Positions 1 to 11,774 of a stretch of 32,980 nt of DNA are shown here, in pieces. The translations under genes and the position numbers were made by a program. Under the pieces are notes generated by a model. That model saw nothing but the letters and a program-made list of their open reading frames with translations. It ran no database searches and was not told the origin of the DNA. Source of the stretch: Burkholderiales bacterium (GTDB lineage Bacteria; Pseudomonadota; Gammaproteobacteria; Burkholderiales; SG8-39); contig JACZJU010000259.1 in NCBI GenBank assembly GCA_014860395.1, positions 1-32,980 on the forward strand, read 5' to 3'. Each line of letters starts with the position of its first letter. The first letter of the stretch is position 1.

Positions 1-1734
<1,734 letters not shown>

Positions 1735-1777
1735 GGCGTACAATTACTGCATCTACAATCCATGAAAGTCTAGCACG

Positions 1778-2995
1778 ATGAACGCCCCACACACTCCCTC
1801 CCTTTTGACTACCGTAGAGATGGCCCCGCGCGACCCCATCCTGGGCCTGACCGAGGCCTACAACGCCGACAAAAACCCGAAAAAGGTCAATCTCGGCGTA
1901 GGCGTGTACACCGGCGACGACGGCAAAGTGCCGCTGCTGGAGTGCGTGCGCCGCGCCGAACAGCAGCTGGTGGAACAGCCGGCGGCGCGCAATTACCTCC
2001 CGATTGACGGCCTGGCCGCCTATGACAAAGCGGTGCAGGCCCTGGTGTTCGGCACCGACAGTCCCGCACTGAAGGAAGGCCGCATCCTGACCGTGCAGAC
2101 GCTGGGCGGCACCGGTGGGCTCAGGGTGGGTGCCGATTTTCTGCGCCGCACCGCGCCCAAGGCCACGCTGTGGATCAGCAACCCGAGTTGGGAAAACCAC
2201 CGCGCGGTGTTCGAGAACGCCGGCTTCAAGGTCGATACCTACGCCTATTACGATGCCAAGACCCGCGGCGTCGACTTCGACGGCATGCTGGCCGCGCTCA
2301 AAGCCATGCCGGCCGGGGACATCGTGCTGCTGCACGCCTGCTGCCACAACCCGACGGGGGTCGATCTGAGCGAAGCGCAATGGAAGACGGTCGCCGACAC
2401 CATGGCTGCGCGCGGCCTGGTGCCTTTCCTCGACATTGCCTACCAGGGATTCGCCGAAAGCCTGGACGCCGACGGCGCCGTGGTGCGCATGTTCGCCCAG
2501 ACCGGCATGCCGCTGTTCGTGGCGAACTCGTTTTCCAAGTCGTTCTCGCTCTACGGCGAGCGCGTGGGCAGCCTGAATGTGGTTGCCGCGAGCAGCGAGG
2601 AAGGCGCACGCGTGCTGTCGCAGATCAAGCGTCTGGTGCGAGCGAATTACTCCAACCCGCCGACCCACGGCGGCAAGATCGTCGCCACCGTGCTTGCCAA
2701 CCCGGAATTGCGCAAGCTGTGGGAGCAGGAACTGGGGCAGATGCGCGACCGCATCAAGTCGATGAGGAAGCTGCTGGTGGAGAAGATTCACGCACGCGTT
2801 CCCGGCGTGGACTTCAGCTTCATCATGCGCCAGCGCGGCATGTTCTCCTACTCCGGCCTGACCAAGGAGCAGGTGGTGCGCATGCGCGAGGAATTCGCGG
2901 TGTACGCGATCGAAAGCGGGCGCATCTGCGTGGCGGCGCTCAATACCAAGAACGTAGACTACTCCGCCGACGCCATCGCCAAAGTCATCGCCTGA
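1778..2995 (+). CDS. Aromatic amino acid/aspartate aminotransferase (class I PLP)
   Basis: MAPRDPILGLTEAYNADKNPKKVNLGVGVYTGDDGKVPLLECV...HACCHNPTGVDLS...ANSFSKSFSLYGERVGSLNVV; AspC/TyrB family. Confidence 0.95.
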   Translation: MNAPHTPSLLTTVEMAPRDPILGLTEAYNADKNPKKVNLGVGVYTGDDGKVPLLECVRRAEQQLVEQPAARNYLPIDGLAAYDKAVQALVFGTDSPALKEGRILTVQTLGGTGGLRVGADFLRRTAPKATLWISNPSWENHRAVFENAGFKVDTYAYYDAKTRGVDFDGMLAALKAMPAGDIVLLHACCHNPTGVDLSEAQWKTVADTMAARGLVPFLDIAYQGFAESLDADGAVVRMFAQTGMPLFVANSFSKSFSLYGERVGSLNVVAASSEEGARVLSQIKRLVRANYSNPPTHGGKIVATVLANPELRKLWEQELGQMRDRIKSMRKLLVEKIHARVPGVDFSFIMRQRGMFSYSGLTKEQVVRMREEFAVYAIESGRICVAALNTKNVDYSADAIAKVIA

Positions 2996-3013
2996 TCACG
3001 CTGCAAGCACAGG

Positions 3014-3032
3014 GCGGGAACCCGTTTCCCGC
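3014..3032 (+). terminator. Inverted repeat after the aminotransferase (possible terminator)
   Basis: GCGGGAA-cccgt-TTCCCGC, 19 nt after the stop codon; no T-run follows. Confidence 0.35.
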
Positions 3033-3053
3033 TCTGATCGCGGCCAATTTCAA

Positions 3054-3082
3054 TTGACCCAGGCTCCTCCAGCCATTAAAAT
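3054..3082 (+). promoter_or_regulatory. Sigma70-like promoter for tRNA-Asn
   Basis: TTGACC (3054-3059), 17-nt spacer, TAAAAT (3077-3082), about 39 nt upstream of the tRNA 5' end. Confidence 0.65.
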
Positions 3083-3120
3083 ACGCGGCTTCCTGAGCCC
3101 GGCCCAACCGGGTTCACCGT

Positions 3121-3196
3121 TCCCCGATAGCTCAGCTGGTAGAGCGACGGACTGTTAATCCGCAGGTCCCAGGTTCGAGCCCTGGTCGGGGAGCCA
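3121..3196 (+). tRNA. tRNA-Asn (anticodon GTT)
   Basis: TCCCCGATAGCTCAGCTGGTAGAGCGACGGACTGTTAATCCGCAGGTCCCAGGTTCGAGCCCTGGTCGGGGAGCCA; 7-bp acceptor TCCCCGA/TCGGGGA, GTT in the anticodon loop, TTCGAGC T-loop, encoded CCA. Confidence 0.98.
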
Positions 3197-3322
3197 TACG
3201 AATCAACGGGTTGGGCGAGCCGGCTAGCCGACTTTCCGATTTCAGAAAGTCGTGAAACCATGGGCGCAGGCCGATTTTGTCCTGCGTCGGCGTCACCTTC
3301 ATCTTCACCAGGAGTACTCGAG

Positions 3323-3568
3323 ATGTATGCGACCCCGATCCTGCAATACCTGAAAAAGAACGGCCAGCAGCTCGATCGGGAGATCGCGGCGGCGACCGGC
3401 ATTCCGCTGCCCAAGGTGCGCCTTTCCCTGTCAGACCTCTCGGCGCGCGGCGAGATCTCCAGGTGCAGCGTGACCAGGTTCAACGAAGGCAAGCCGATCG
3501 AGGGCATGCTCTGCCGCATCGCGGGGACCATTCCACCCAAGGCTCCGGGCAGAAAGCCCGGGAGCTGA
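3323..3568 (+). CDS. Small winged-helix/HTH-like protein (81 aa), hypothetical
   Basis: MYATPILQYLKKNGQQLDREIAAATGIPLPKVRLSLSDLSARGEISRCSVTRFNEGKPIEGMLCRIAGTIPPKAPGRKPGS; wHTH-like pattern; AGGAG 8 nt upstream of ATG. Confidence 0.75.
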   Translation: MYATPILQYLKKNGQQLDREIAAATGIPLPKVRLSLSDLSARGEISRCSVTRFNEGKPIEGMLCRIAGTIPPKAPGRKPGS

Positions 3569-3621
3569 CGCAGTGCGCGCCGCGCGCAGCGAGCAGTACT
3601 GTCCGCAGCAGCTTTATCGCC

Positions 3622-3636
3622 GGCCCCTTCGGGGCC
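3622..3636 (+). terminator. GC hairpin downstream of the wHTH ORF
   Basis: GGCCCC-ttc-GGGGCC; no clear T-run, so only a possible terminator. Confidence 0.3.
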
Positions 3637-3733
3637 AAACATTGCATGCGCCGGTGAAGGCATCGACTTTGTCGCCTGACTAAAGTCCGTCTTTCGCCTT
3701 ACCCCGGACCGCACATCGCGGTCTGGGAGTATC

Positions 3734-4492
3734 ATGCACATCTCGCGTTCTTTTATTCCGCCGTCAAGAGACGCTGCCGTGGGTCCGGTTTCTTCCTATT
3801 TGTCGCCAGATTTTATCGAAATGGCCATACGCCTGTTGATGGCCGTGGCTGCCGGCTCCCTGGTCGGCCTGGAACGCTATCATCGCGGACACCCCGCCGG
3901 CATGCGCACCTTCGCCCTCGTCAGCTTGACCGCGGCGCTGCTCACCGTGCCCCTAGGTTCCGGACCCTACGCGCATTTGATGGGCACGTTCGAAAACGGC
4001 GGCAGCCGCGTCGTACAGGGAATCCTCGCCGGCATCGGCTTCATTGGAGCGGGAGTCATCGTTCGGGAAGGGCTTTCGGTACGCGGGCTGACGTCGGCCG
4101 CCTGCATGTGGGCCGTCTCCGCCATTGGAATCCTGATCGGCACGGGCGAGATTCTGCTCGGGTTTGCCGGAGCCGTTTTCGTGCTGACAATCCTGATTTT
4201 TTTCCGCTGGCTGGACGGATTCATTCCACGGCGCTCCTATGCGAGCGTTCACGCCAAATTTTCCAGAGAGTCCGCACCCGATGAAAAGGCGCTGCGCGAG
4301 CGGCTCGAAAGCTTTGGATTTGTCGTTCTGTCGCTGGCTTTCAAAGGCGTCAAGAGCGGAGCACTCGTAATCCACGCAAGCGTTTGGGCTCCGGGCACTG
4401 CCGCGGCCGACGCGCGCGCGAATCTCGCGCTGGATTTCAGGGCTGATCCGAAGGTCGTCGATTTTTCCGTCGAGCCCGTTGCTGCGGAATGA
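3734..4492 (+). CDS. MgtC/SapB family membrane protein
   Basis: EMAIRLLMAVAAGSLVGLERYHRGHPAGMRTFALVSLTAALLT...GILAGIGFIGAGVIVREGLSVRGLTSAACMWAVSAIGILIGTGE matches the MgtC core. Confidence 0.93.
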   Translation: MHISRSFIPPSRDAAVGPVSSYLSPDFIEMAIRLLMAVAAGSLVGLERYHRGHPAGMRTFALVSLTAALLTVPLGSGPYAHLMGTFENGGSRVVQGILAGIGFIGAGVIVREGLSVRGLTSAACMWAVSAIGILIGTGEILLGFAGAVFVLTILIFFRWLDGFIPRRSYASVHAKFSRESAPDEKALRERLESFGFVVLSLAFKGVKSGALVIHASVWAPGTAAADARANLALDFRADPKVVDFSVEPVAAE

Positions 4493-4651
4493 CGGCAGGA
4501 TTCGATTGGATTTGATATTTGAGCCGAACCCGGCACTGAATCGCGACTGAGTCGCCGGCAGATCTGAACAGCCTGCCTGCGCCCAAAACGCCGGGCCTCC
4601 GCTGGAGCGAAATGGCAAGCTGCCACAATCAACAACGGAGTACAAATTTCC

Positions 4652-6511
4652 GTGTCGGATGAAGCAACAAAATCTGTCGAGCCCCCCCTGCCTGCCAAAG
4701 GTGCCGGCAGCGACGCGCCCTCGAAGCCGCCGCGCAGGACGCAGCGGCGCCGCCGGCGCATCGGCATAGTGCGGCTGTCGGTTCTGGCTGTGGTGATAGG
4801 CATTGTGACCGGCATTGGCGCCGTCGTTTTTCGGGACCTTATCGGCTTCATCCACAATCTGCTGTTCCTCGGCCAGGCAAGCTTCGTCTATGACGCCAAC
4901 GTATTTACGCCAACCAGTCCCTGGGGCGTGTGGGTGATTCTGGTCCCCGTCCTCGGCGCGATCGTCGTCACGTTTCTGGTCGAGAAGTTCGCCCCCGAGG
5001 CGCGCGGACACGGCGTGCCGGAGGTCATGGACGCGATCTATTACAAGGGCGGCGCCATCCGGCCGGTGGTCGCGGTAGTGAAGTCGCTGGCGTCCGCGAT
5101 CGCCATTGGCAGCGGTTCCGCGGTCGGGCGCGAAGGCCCCATTATTCAGATCGGCTCGGCGCTGGGCTCGACACTGGGACAACTGGTCCGCGTGTTGGCC
5201 GCCGAGCGCATCATTCTCGTTGCCGCGGGGGCTGGCGCCGGTATCGCCGCTACCTTCAATACGCCGATCGGCGGCGTCCTGTTTGCGATCGAGTTGCTCT
5301 TGCCCGAAGTCAGCATTCAGAGCTTTCTGCCGGTCGCGCTCGCCACCGGAACCGCAACCTTCGTCGGCCAGTTCTTTTTCGGCCAGCAACCGGCTTTCGA
5401 TGTCCCCGCCCTGGCGCCGCTGCACGTCGACGGTTCCGCCGTTATCAGCCTGTGCCTATACGCGCTGCTGGGCGCCATCACCGGCCTGGCCTCCGCCGGG
5501 TTCGTTCTCGGCTTGCATATGGTCGAAGATATTTTCGATCTGATCAAGCAACGCTACCTGCGCCACATGCTGGGCATGCTGCTGGTCGGCATATTGATTT
5601 ACGTTCTGCACGAAACCCTCGGCCAATATTATGTCGAGGGTGTGGGTTATGCGACCATACAGGCCATACTTGGAGGGCAACTCAGCTTTTTCCCGCTGCT
5701 TGCGCTGTTATTCGTCTGCAAGCTGCTCGCCACTTCGCTCAGCCTCGGCTCAGGCTCGTCCGGCGGGATATTCTCGCCCTCGCTGTTCATGGGCGCAACC
5801 ATAGGCGCGGCGTTCGCGGCGTTCCTGACCACGCTGCACCTGCCGATTCCGATCAGCATTGAGTCATTTGCCATGGTGGGAATGGGCGCTATGGTGGGCG
5901 GCGCGACCGGCGCGGTAATGACTGCGGTAACGATGATTTTCGAGATGACGCGGGACTACAACATCGTCATGCCGATGATACTGGCCGTCGCACTGAGCGT
6001 AGGCGTGCGGCGCCTGCTCTCGGCCGAGAGCATTTACACGCTCAAACTCTTCCGGCGCGGGCGGTTCCTTCCCAAAGCGCTGCATGCCAACATATTCCTG
6101 GAGCGGCGCGCACACGAACTCATGGACAGCGATATCGCCATTGCCCCGGCCGAGACGGACTTCGAGGAATTCCTGCTCCGCCCAGAGCACCAAAGCCGGA
6201 GGCTGCACATTGTCGTCACGCGCGCCAACCGCATCCTTGGGGTACTGCGCATCAACACCGGACTGAGGCGCGGCCTGGAGCACATGCACGTCGGCGTTAC
6301 GCTCGGGGATGTTGCCGACCATAATTTCACCATCGTGCGCGCGAACGAACTGGGCATCACCGTCATCCGCCGCCTCTCGCGCAAGCGCGCAATGATGGCC
6401 GTGGTCGTGCGCGACCGCCGCGTGCCGAGGCCGGCTGACATCCTGGGCGTGATCACGAAGGAGCATGTTGCCGATTCGGTCACAGACAGCGTACAGATCT
6501 ACCCCGAGTGA
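4652..6511 (+). CDS. ClC-type voltage-gated chloride channel with C-terminal CBS-like region
   Basis: [64 protein letters not shown] signatures; GTG start. Confidence 0.95.
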   Translation: MSDEATKSVEPPLPAKGAGSDAPSKPPRRTQRRRRRIGIVRLSVLAVVIGIVTGIGAVVFRDLIGFIHNLLFLGQASFVYDANVFTPTSPWGVWVILVPVLGAIVVTFLVEKFAPEARGHGVPEVMDAIYYKGGAIRPVVAVVKSLASAIAIGSGSAVGREGPIIQIGSALGSTLGQLVRVLAAERIILVAAGAGAGIAATFNTPIGGVLFAIELLLPEVSIQSFLPVALATGTATFVGQFFFGQQPAFDVPALAPLHVDGSAVISLCLYALLGAITGLASAGFVLGLHMVEDIFDLIKQRYLRHMLGMLLVGILIYVLHETLGQYYVEGVGYATIQAILGGQLSFFPLLALLFVCKLLATSLSLGSGSSGGIFSPSLFMGATIGAAFAAFLTTLHLPIPISIESFAMVGMGAMVGGATGAVMTAVTMIFEMTRDYNIVMPMILAVALSVGVRRLLSAESIYTLKLFRRGRFLPKALHANIFLERRAHELMDSDIAIAPAETDFEEFLLRPEHQSRRLHIVVTRANRILGVLRINTGLRRGLEHMHVGVTLGDVADHNFTIVRANELGITVIRRLSRKRAMMAVVVRDRRVPRPADILGVITKEHVADSVTDSVQIYPE

Positions 6512-6605
6512 CCGGCGCTCCGGATCGAAGGCGGTGTCGTGGCCCACGAACCGGACCAAGCCAAGGCGGGGATTGTCCGATTCAAATCTTATAGGAAGCC
6601 GCATC

Positions 6606-7916
<1,311 letters not shown>

Positions 7917-7926
7917 TCCGCGGAAA

Positions 7927-7950
7927 CCGGCTACCTGCCGGCGATTTTTT
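7927..7950 (+). terminator. Rho-independent terminator candidate after the Fe-ADH gene
   Basis: CCGGC-tacct-GCCGG-cga-TTTTTT, about 10 nt after the stop codon. Confidence 0.65.
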
Positions 7951-8032
7951 AATTGCCAAATCGGCGTAATATCTTCAAAAATGCTTCCGTAGCCCCCGTG
8001 CTGCAGTGGCCGGGGCCTGCGCATGAGAATCT

Positions 8033-10414
8033 ATGCCCCATTCGCGCGCCCATCGTCTGTCACGCCCGCACGTCGTCGCGTTCGTCGTGTTCCTGCTCTC
8101 CGCCGTGGCTGCGGCAAGCCTGATATGGCGCCTGGACCGGGATGAACTGCAGGAACAACGTGCACGCGCCAACAGCCTGGTGATCGACCATTCGCATTCA
8201 ATCCAGCGCGGCATCGAGCGAGCGTTGTCGGCAAGTTATGCGCTCGCCGCCCTGCTGCGCCAGGGAAACGGCAGCATCTCCAACTTCGACGCCGTGGGCC
8301 GTCAGATGCTGCCATATTACCCAGGGGTCAGCAGTGTGTCGCTGGCGCCCGCGGGCATTATTCGCAGCGTCGTGCCGCTGGCGGGCAACGAGACCGCCAT
8401 CGGTCTGAATTTGCTGACCTACTCAAAAACAAAAAAGGAAGCATCGATCGCCAGAAGCACCGGGGCGCTAACGCTGGTCGGGCCGTTCGAACTAACCAAA
8501 GGCACGATGGCGGCAATCGGGCGCCTACCCATATTCCTCGACGACTCCATGGGGAACCCGTCCTTCTGGGGATTCATCAATGTCGAGATCGATTTTCCAA
8601 AATCGATCGAGGCGGCCAGCCTGCCCGAGCTGGTAAGGCAAGGCTTCGACTATGAACTCTGCCGCATCGACCCGGACACCGGCAGGAAGCTGATCATCGC
8701 GGCGTCCTCATCCGCCGCGCTGACCGACGCGCTGGAACACCCCGTGGAGGTTCCCAATGCCAAATGGACGCTGAGCATCGTGCCCGTAAAGGGCTGGGGC
8801 AATCCTTTAGGGCTGATGCTGAAGGCGGCACTAGGCTTGGCTTTCAGCCTGCTCCTGGCCTTCATGGCAAAGTTGCTGATCGAATTGCGGGTCCACGAAC
8901 AGGGGCTGGAAGCGCAGGTAGCGCGCCGCACCGCCGAAGTCCAGGCGCGCGAGGCGGACCTCAACCGGGCGCAGGCCATAGCCAGAGTCGGCAGCTGGGT
9001 ACTCGACGTCGCCGGGAACAGATTGCGCTGGTCGGCTGAAACCTACCGTATCTTTGGGGTGAGCGGAAAAACGCCGCTCAGTCATGAAGCCCTGCTGCAA
9101 CGCGTCCACCCTGACGATCGGCACAGGGTGGAGAAGGCCTGGCAGGAGGCACTCAAAGGCGGGCGTTACGATATCGAGTATCGCATTCTGGTCGACGCAG
9201 AGACTCGCTCGATACACGCACAGGCGGATGCGCAGTTCGGCGCGGACGGTACGCTACAGCGCTATATAGGTACGGTGCAGGACATCACCGAGCGCCGAAT
9301 GGCCGAACAAGCGCTGGCGCGGGAGAGCAATCGAAATCAGGTATTCCTGCGCAATGCCAGCGACGGCGTGCATATCCTCGACGCCGACGGCAACGTCCTG
9401 GAGGTCAGCGATTCCTTCTGCCAGATGCTCGGCTACTCGCGCGAGGAGCTGATTGGCGCCAACGTGTCGCTGTGGGATGCGCAGTGGTCGCCGCAGGAAT
9501 TGAAACAGATAATCGCAAAGCATGTGGCGATGGAAGGCCGCACGGTGATCGAGACCCGGCATCGGCGTCGGGACGGAAGCATGTTCGACGTCGAAGTCAC
9601 CGGCCAGGGACTTGAGCTGGACGGCAGGCCGGCGCTGTTCAACTCGTCACGCGACATCACTGAGCGCGTGCGCGCGCAGGACGAATTGCGCCGCCTCAAC
9701 GAGAGCCTGGAGCAGCGCGTTGCCGAGCGCACCAATGCGCTGCAGGTCGCCAACCGGGAATTGGAGGCGTTCTCCTATTCCGTCTCACATGACCTGCGCG
9801 CGCCGCTACGGGCCATCCAGGGCTTCAGCCAGATTCTGCATGAGGAGTACGCAGTCCAGATCGACGCGCAAGGCAAGGACATGCTGGCGCGCGTGAGCGC
9901 CGCCACCGAGAAGATGGGGGAGTTGATCGAAGATCTGCTCAAGCTTTCGCGAATATCACGGCAGGAAATGCAGCGCGGCCCCGTTGACCTGTCCGCACTC
10001 GCGCGGGAGGTTGTCGAAGAATTGACGGCCGATGAGCCCGAGCGCAACGTCGAATGGGTCATTGCACTGCAACTGTTGGCACATGGCGATCTTGGTTTGC
10101 TGAGGTTGGCGCTGCACAATTTGATCGGCAACGCCTGGAAGTACAGCGCCAGGCGCGACCCGGCGCGTATCGAATTCGGCGTTATGGAAAAGGAAGACCG
10201 ACCCGTCTATTTCGTGCGCGATAACGGCGCCGGCTTCGACATGGCCCACGCCGACAAGCTGTTCCGCGCATTCCAGCGGCTGCACTCGGCGGCCGAATTT
10301 TCTGGAACGGGCATAGGCCTGGCCACTGTCGCGCGCATCATCCACCGTCATGGCGGCGACGTCTGGGGGGAAGGCCGGGTGGATGAGGGCGCCAGCTTTT
10401 ATTTCACTCTCTGA
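8033..10414 (+). CDS. Hybrid-sensor-type histidine kinase: CHASE - PAS - PAS - HisKA - HATPase_c
   Basis: N-terminal TM plus CHASE-like region ([48 protein letters not shown]), two PAS/PAC blocks ([19 protein letters not shown]), H-box [20 protein letters not shown]-box [11 protein letters not shown]-boxes DNGAGFD and GTGIGLATV. Confidence 0.93.
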   Translation: MPHSRAHRLSRPHVVAFVVFLLSAVAAASLIWRLDRDELQEQRARANSLVIDHSHSIQRGIERALSASYALAALLRQGNGSISNFDAVGRQMLPYYPGVSSVSLAPAGIIRSVVPLAGNETAIGLNLLTYSKTKKEASIARSTGALTLVGPFELTKGTMAAIGRLPIFLDDSMGNPSFWGFINVEIDFPKSIEAASLPELVRQGFDYELCRIDPDTGRKLIIAASSSAALTDALEHPVEVPNAKWTLSIVPVKGWGNPLGLMLKAALGLAFSLLLAFMAKLLIELRVHEQGLEAQVARRTAEVQAREADLNRAQAIARVGSWVLDVAGNRLRWSAETYRIFGVSGKTPLSHEALLQRVHPDDRHRVEKAWQEALKGGRYDIEYRILVDAETRSIHAQADAQFGADGTLQRYIGTVQDITERRMAEQALARESNRNQVFLRNASDGVHILDADGNVLEVSDSFCQMLGYSREELIGANVSLWDAQWSPQELKQIIAKHVAMEGRTVIETRHRRRDGSMFDVEVTGQGLELDGRPALFNSSRDITERVRAQDELRRLNESLEQRVAERTNALQVANRELEAFSYSVSHDLRAPLRAIQGFSQILHEEYAVQIDAQGKDMLARVSAATEKMGELIEDLLKLSRISRQEMQRGPVDLSALAREVVEELTADEPERNVEWVIALQLLAHGDLGLLRLALHNLIGNAWKYSARRDPARIEFGVMEKEDRPVYFVRDNGAGFDMAHADKLFRAFQRLHSAAEFSGTGIGLATVARIIHRHGGDVWGEGRVDEGASFYFTL

Positions 10415-10468
10415 CCCGGAATATAGACGCGCCCGTTACAGGGCCGTAGTCAGCGCGGCCGCGAGCGG

Positions 10469-10879
10469 CTAGGATTTCTTCTCTGCGCGACTGAGTTCGT
10501 CCAGGTCAGCGGCAGCTGTATGCCGCGCAGCGGTTGCCGCGTTCAGTCTGGCTTCCGCCTCGGCCCAGTCGGACTCCGCTTTGCTGCGCCTGATGTATGC
10601 ATCGTTGCGTTCCGCAACCGCTTTGGAAAGTGCGGCGACGTCGGCTTGCGCGCTGCGCCGGTCGGCGTTCGCCTTGCGCCGGTCAGGGAACATCTTGTCC
10701 CACACCGCACCCGCCTTGCGCCGGTCGGTGTCTGTCCTGCGCCGGTCACTGACGACCTTGTCCCACTCGGCGTTTGCCTTGATCAGGCCGGCTCGTGCCT
10801 GTTCCAGCTCTTCGTTCGCCCTGGCCCAGTCGGCCTCCGCTTGCGCGAGGGCGGCTTCAAATTCTGCTCGTGTGCTCAT
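10469..10879 (-). CDS. Periodic coiled-coil protein (136 aa), hypothetical
   Basis: Ala/Arg/Asp/Glu-rich helix-forming sequence with Trp every 21 residues (W18, W39, W60) and the repeat WDKVVSDRRRTDTDRRKAGA / WDKMFPDRRKANADRRSAQA. Confidence 0.7.
   Translation of the reverse strand: MSTRAEFEAALAQAEADWARANEELEQARAGLIKANAEWDKVVSDRRRTDTDRRKAGAVWDKMFPDRRKANADRRSAQADVAALSKAVAERNDAYIRRSKAESDWAEAEARLNAATAARHTAAADLDELSRAEKKS
10643..10768 (-). repeat. Two tandem 63-bp units encoding 21-aa (three-heptad) repeats
   Basis: Residues 38-58 EWDKVVSDRRRTDTDRRKAGA and 59-79 VWDKMFPDRRKANADRRSAQA. Confidence 0.75.
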
Positions 10880-11042
10880 AGATGCTCATCCTTGATTTGT
10901 GGCATAGCCCCCGCAAACCACTGGGCTGTTGTTGCGCGATTGTATCCGCTAAATTGCCGCACTGCCGCAGCTGCCCTCAAAACAACCCCTTGTGCAGCTC
11001 TTCCGCAGTTTGGACGTTCGGGCAGCGTTGTCCGGCAGCCTG

Positions 11043-11627
11043 TTAACGCTCCGGCGGAGTGAAAAAAGAGGCTTTGCTGCCCCGCGTATGCGTCGAACGC
11101 GTCCGCACAATCTTTTGAAAGAAAAGATTGTTCGGGATGTGCAGAAGCTGCGGCGCCTCTGTCGGTTCCTTCTCGGCCGGCGGAACGCTCAGGATCGTAT
11201 ACATCAGGTTAATGTCGACGACGCGCCCGCCGACGCCGGTGCCGGCAGGCTCTACCAGCTCCACTGTATCTCCCAGGCGGAAAGGACGGAACGTCAGCAG
11301 GAGAAGCGCAGCGGTCGCGTTGCTGAGCATGCTCCAGGCCGCGACGAATCCAAGGGCCATCGCGGCAAGGCCCGTTGAAATCAAAGCCCAGGCATTGCCG
11401 AAAACCCCGAACGCCTGCATCAGGATCAGGATAGTCACCACCAGGATGGTCCAGCGTCGGAAGGTCTGCAGCCGTCTCGCCATGATCGGAGCCAGATGCT
11501 CCGATTCGTGCAGCCTGACAATCAAACGTCGCAGCATGCGCGACAGCAGCAGCGCCACGACGATGATGATCACGCTCGCCGCGAGCTCGTGGGCGAAAGT
11601 GTTGAGTATCCTGAGGTAATCCGACAT
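11043..11627 (-). CDS. Short MscS-family mechanosensitive channel-like protein (194 aa)
   Basis: Hydrophobic segments followed by ALISTGLAAMALGFVAAWSMLSNATAALLLLTFRPFRLGDTVEL...GRVVDINLMYTIL, an MscS TM3/beta-domain pattern. Confidence 0.82.
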   Translation of the reverse strand: MSDYLRILNTFAHELAASVIIIVVALLLSRMLRRLIVRLHESEHLAPIMARRLQTFRRWTILVVTILILMQAFGVFGNAWALISTGLAAMALGFVAAWSMLSNATAALLLLTFRPFRLGDTVELVEPAGTGVGGRVVDINLMYTILSVPPAEKEPTEAPQLLHIPNNLFFQKIVRTRSTHTRGSKASFFTPPER

Positions 11628-11661
11628 GGAACGACGTTTCGCTTCAAGTATCGAGGAATTC

Positions 11662-11711
11662 GGAGTTTATTTCAAAATGAGAGGATGCGTCCCCTCATGC
11701 TTCGCTAAATC
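11662..11711 (-). repeat. Dispersed intergenic hairpin element, copy 1
   Basis: ggagtttatttcaaaatgagaggatgcgtcccctcatgcttcgctaaatc; 42 of 50 positions identical to 18713-18762 by manual ungapped alignment. Confidence 0.75.
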
Positions 11712-11721
11712 ACGGACTATT

Positions 11722-11741
11722 TTGTTAATTCTTGTTAATTC
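11722..11741. repeat. Perfect 10-bp tandem repeat TTGTTAATTC x2
   Basis: TTGTTAATTCTTGTTAATTC read directly. Confidence 0.95.
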
Positions 11742-11774
11742 CGAAATGCCCTCTCAGGCAGTTGCAGCCCTGCC

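Noticed and set aside
3076-3741. 221-aa minus-strand ORF containing SPTRARTWDLRINSPSLYQLSYRG
   Set aside because: Well-known spurious translation of the tRNA antisense strand.
3953-5425. 490-aa minus-strand ORF
   Set aside because: Antisense to mgtC and the ClC channel, spans their intergenic region; no domain signal.
10520-11062. 180-aa plus-strand ORF with APVGVRLAPV-like repeats
   Set aside because: Mirror of the minus-strand 63-bp coiled-coil repeat; the minus-strand frame has the coherent heptad pattern.
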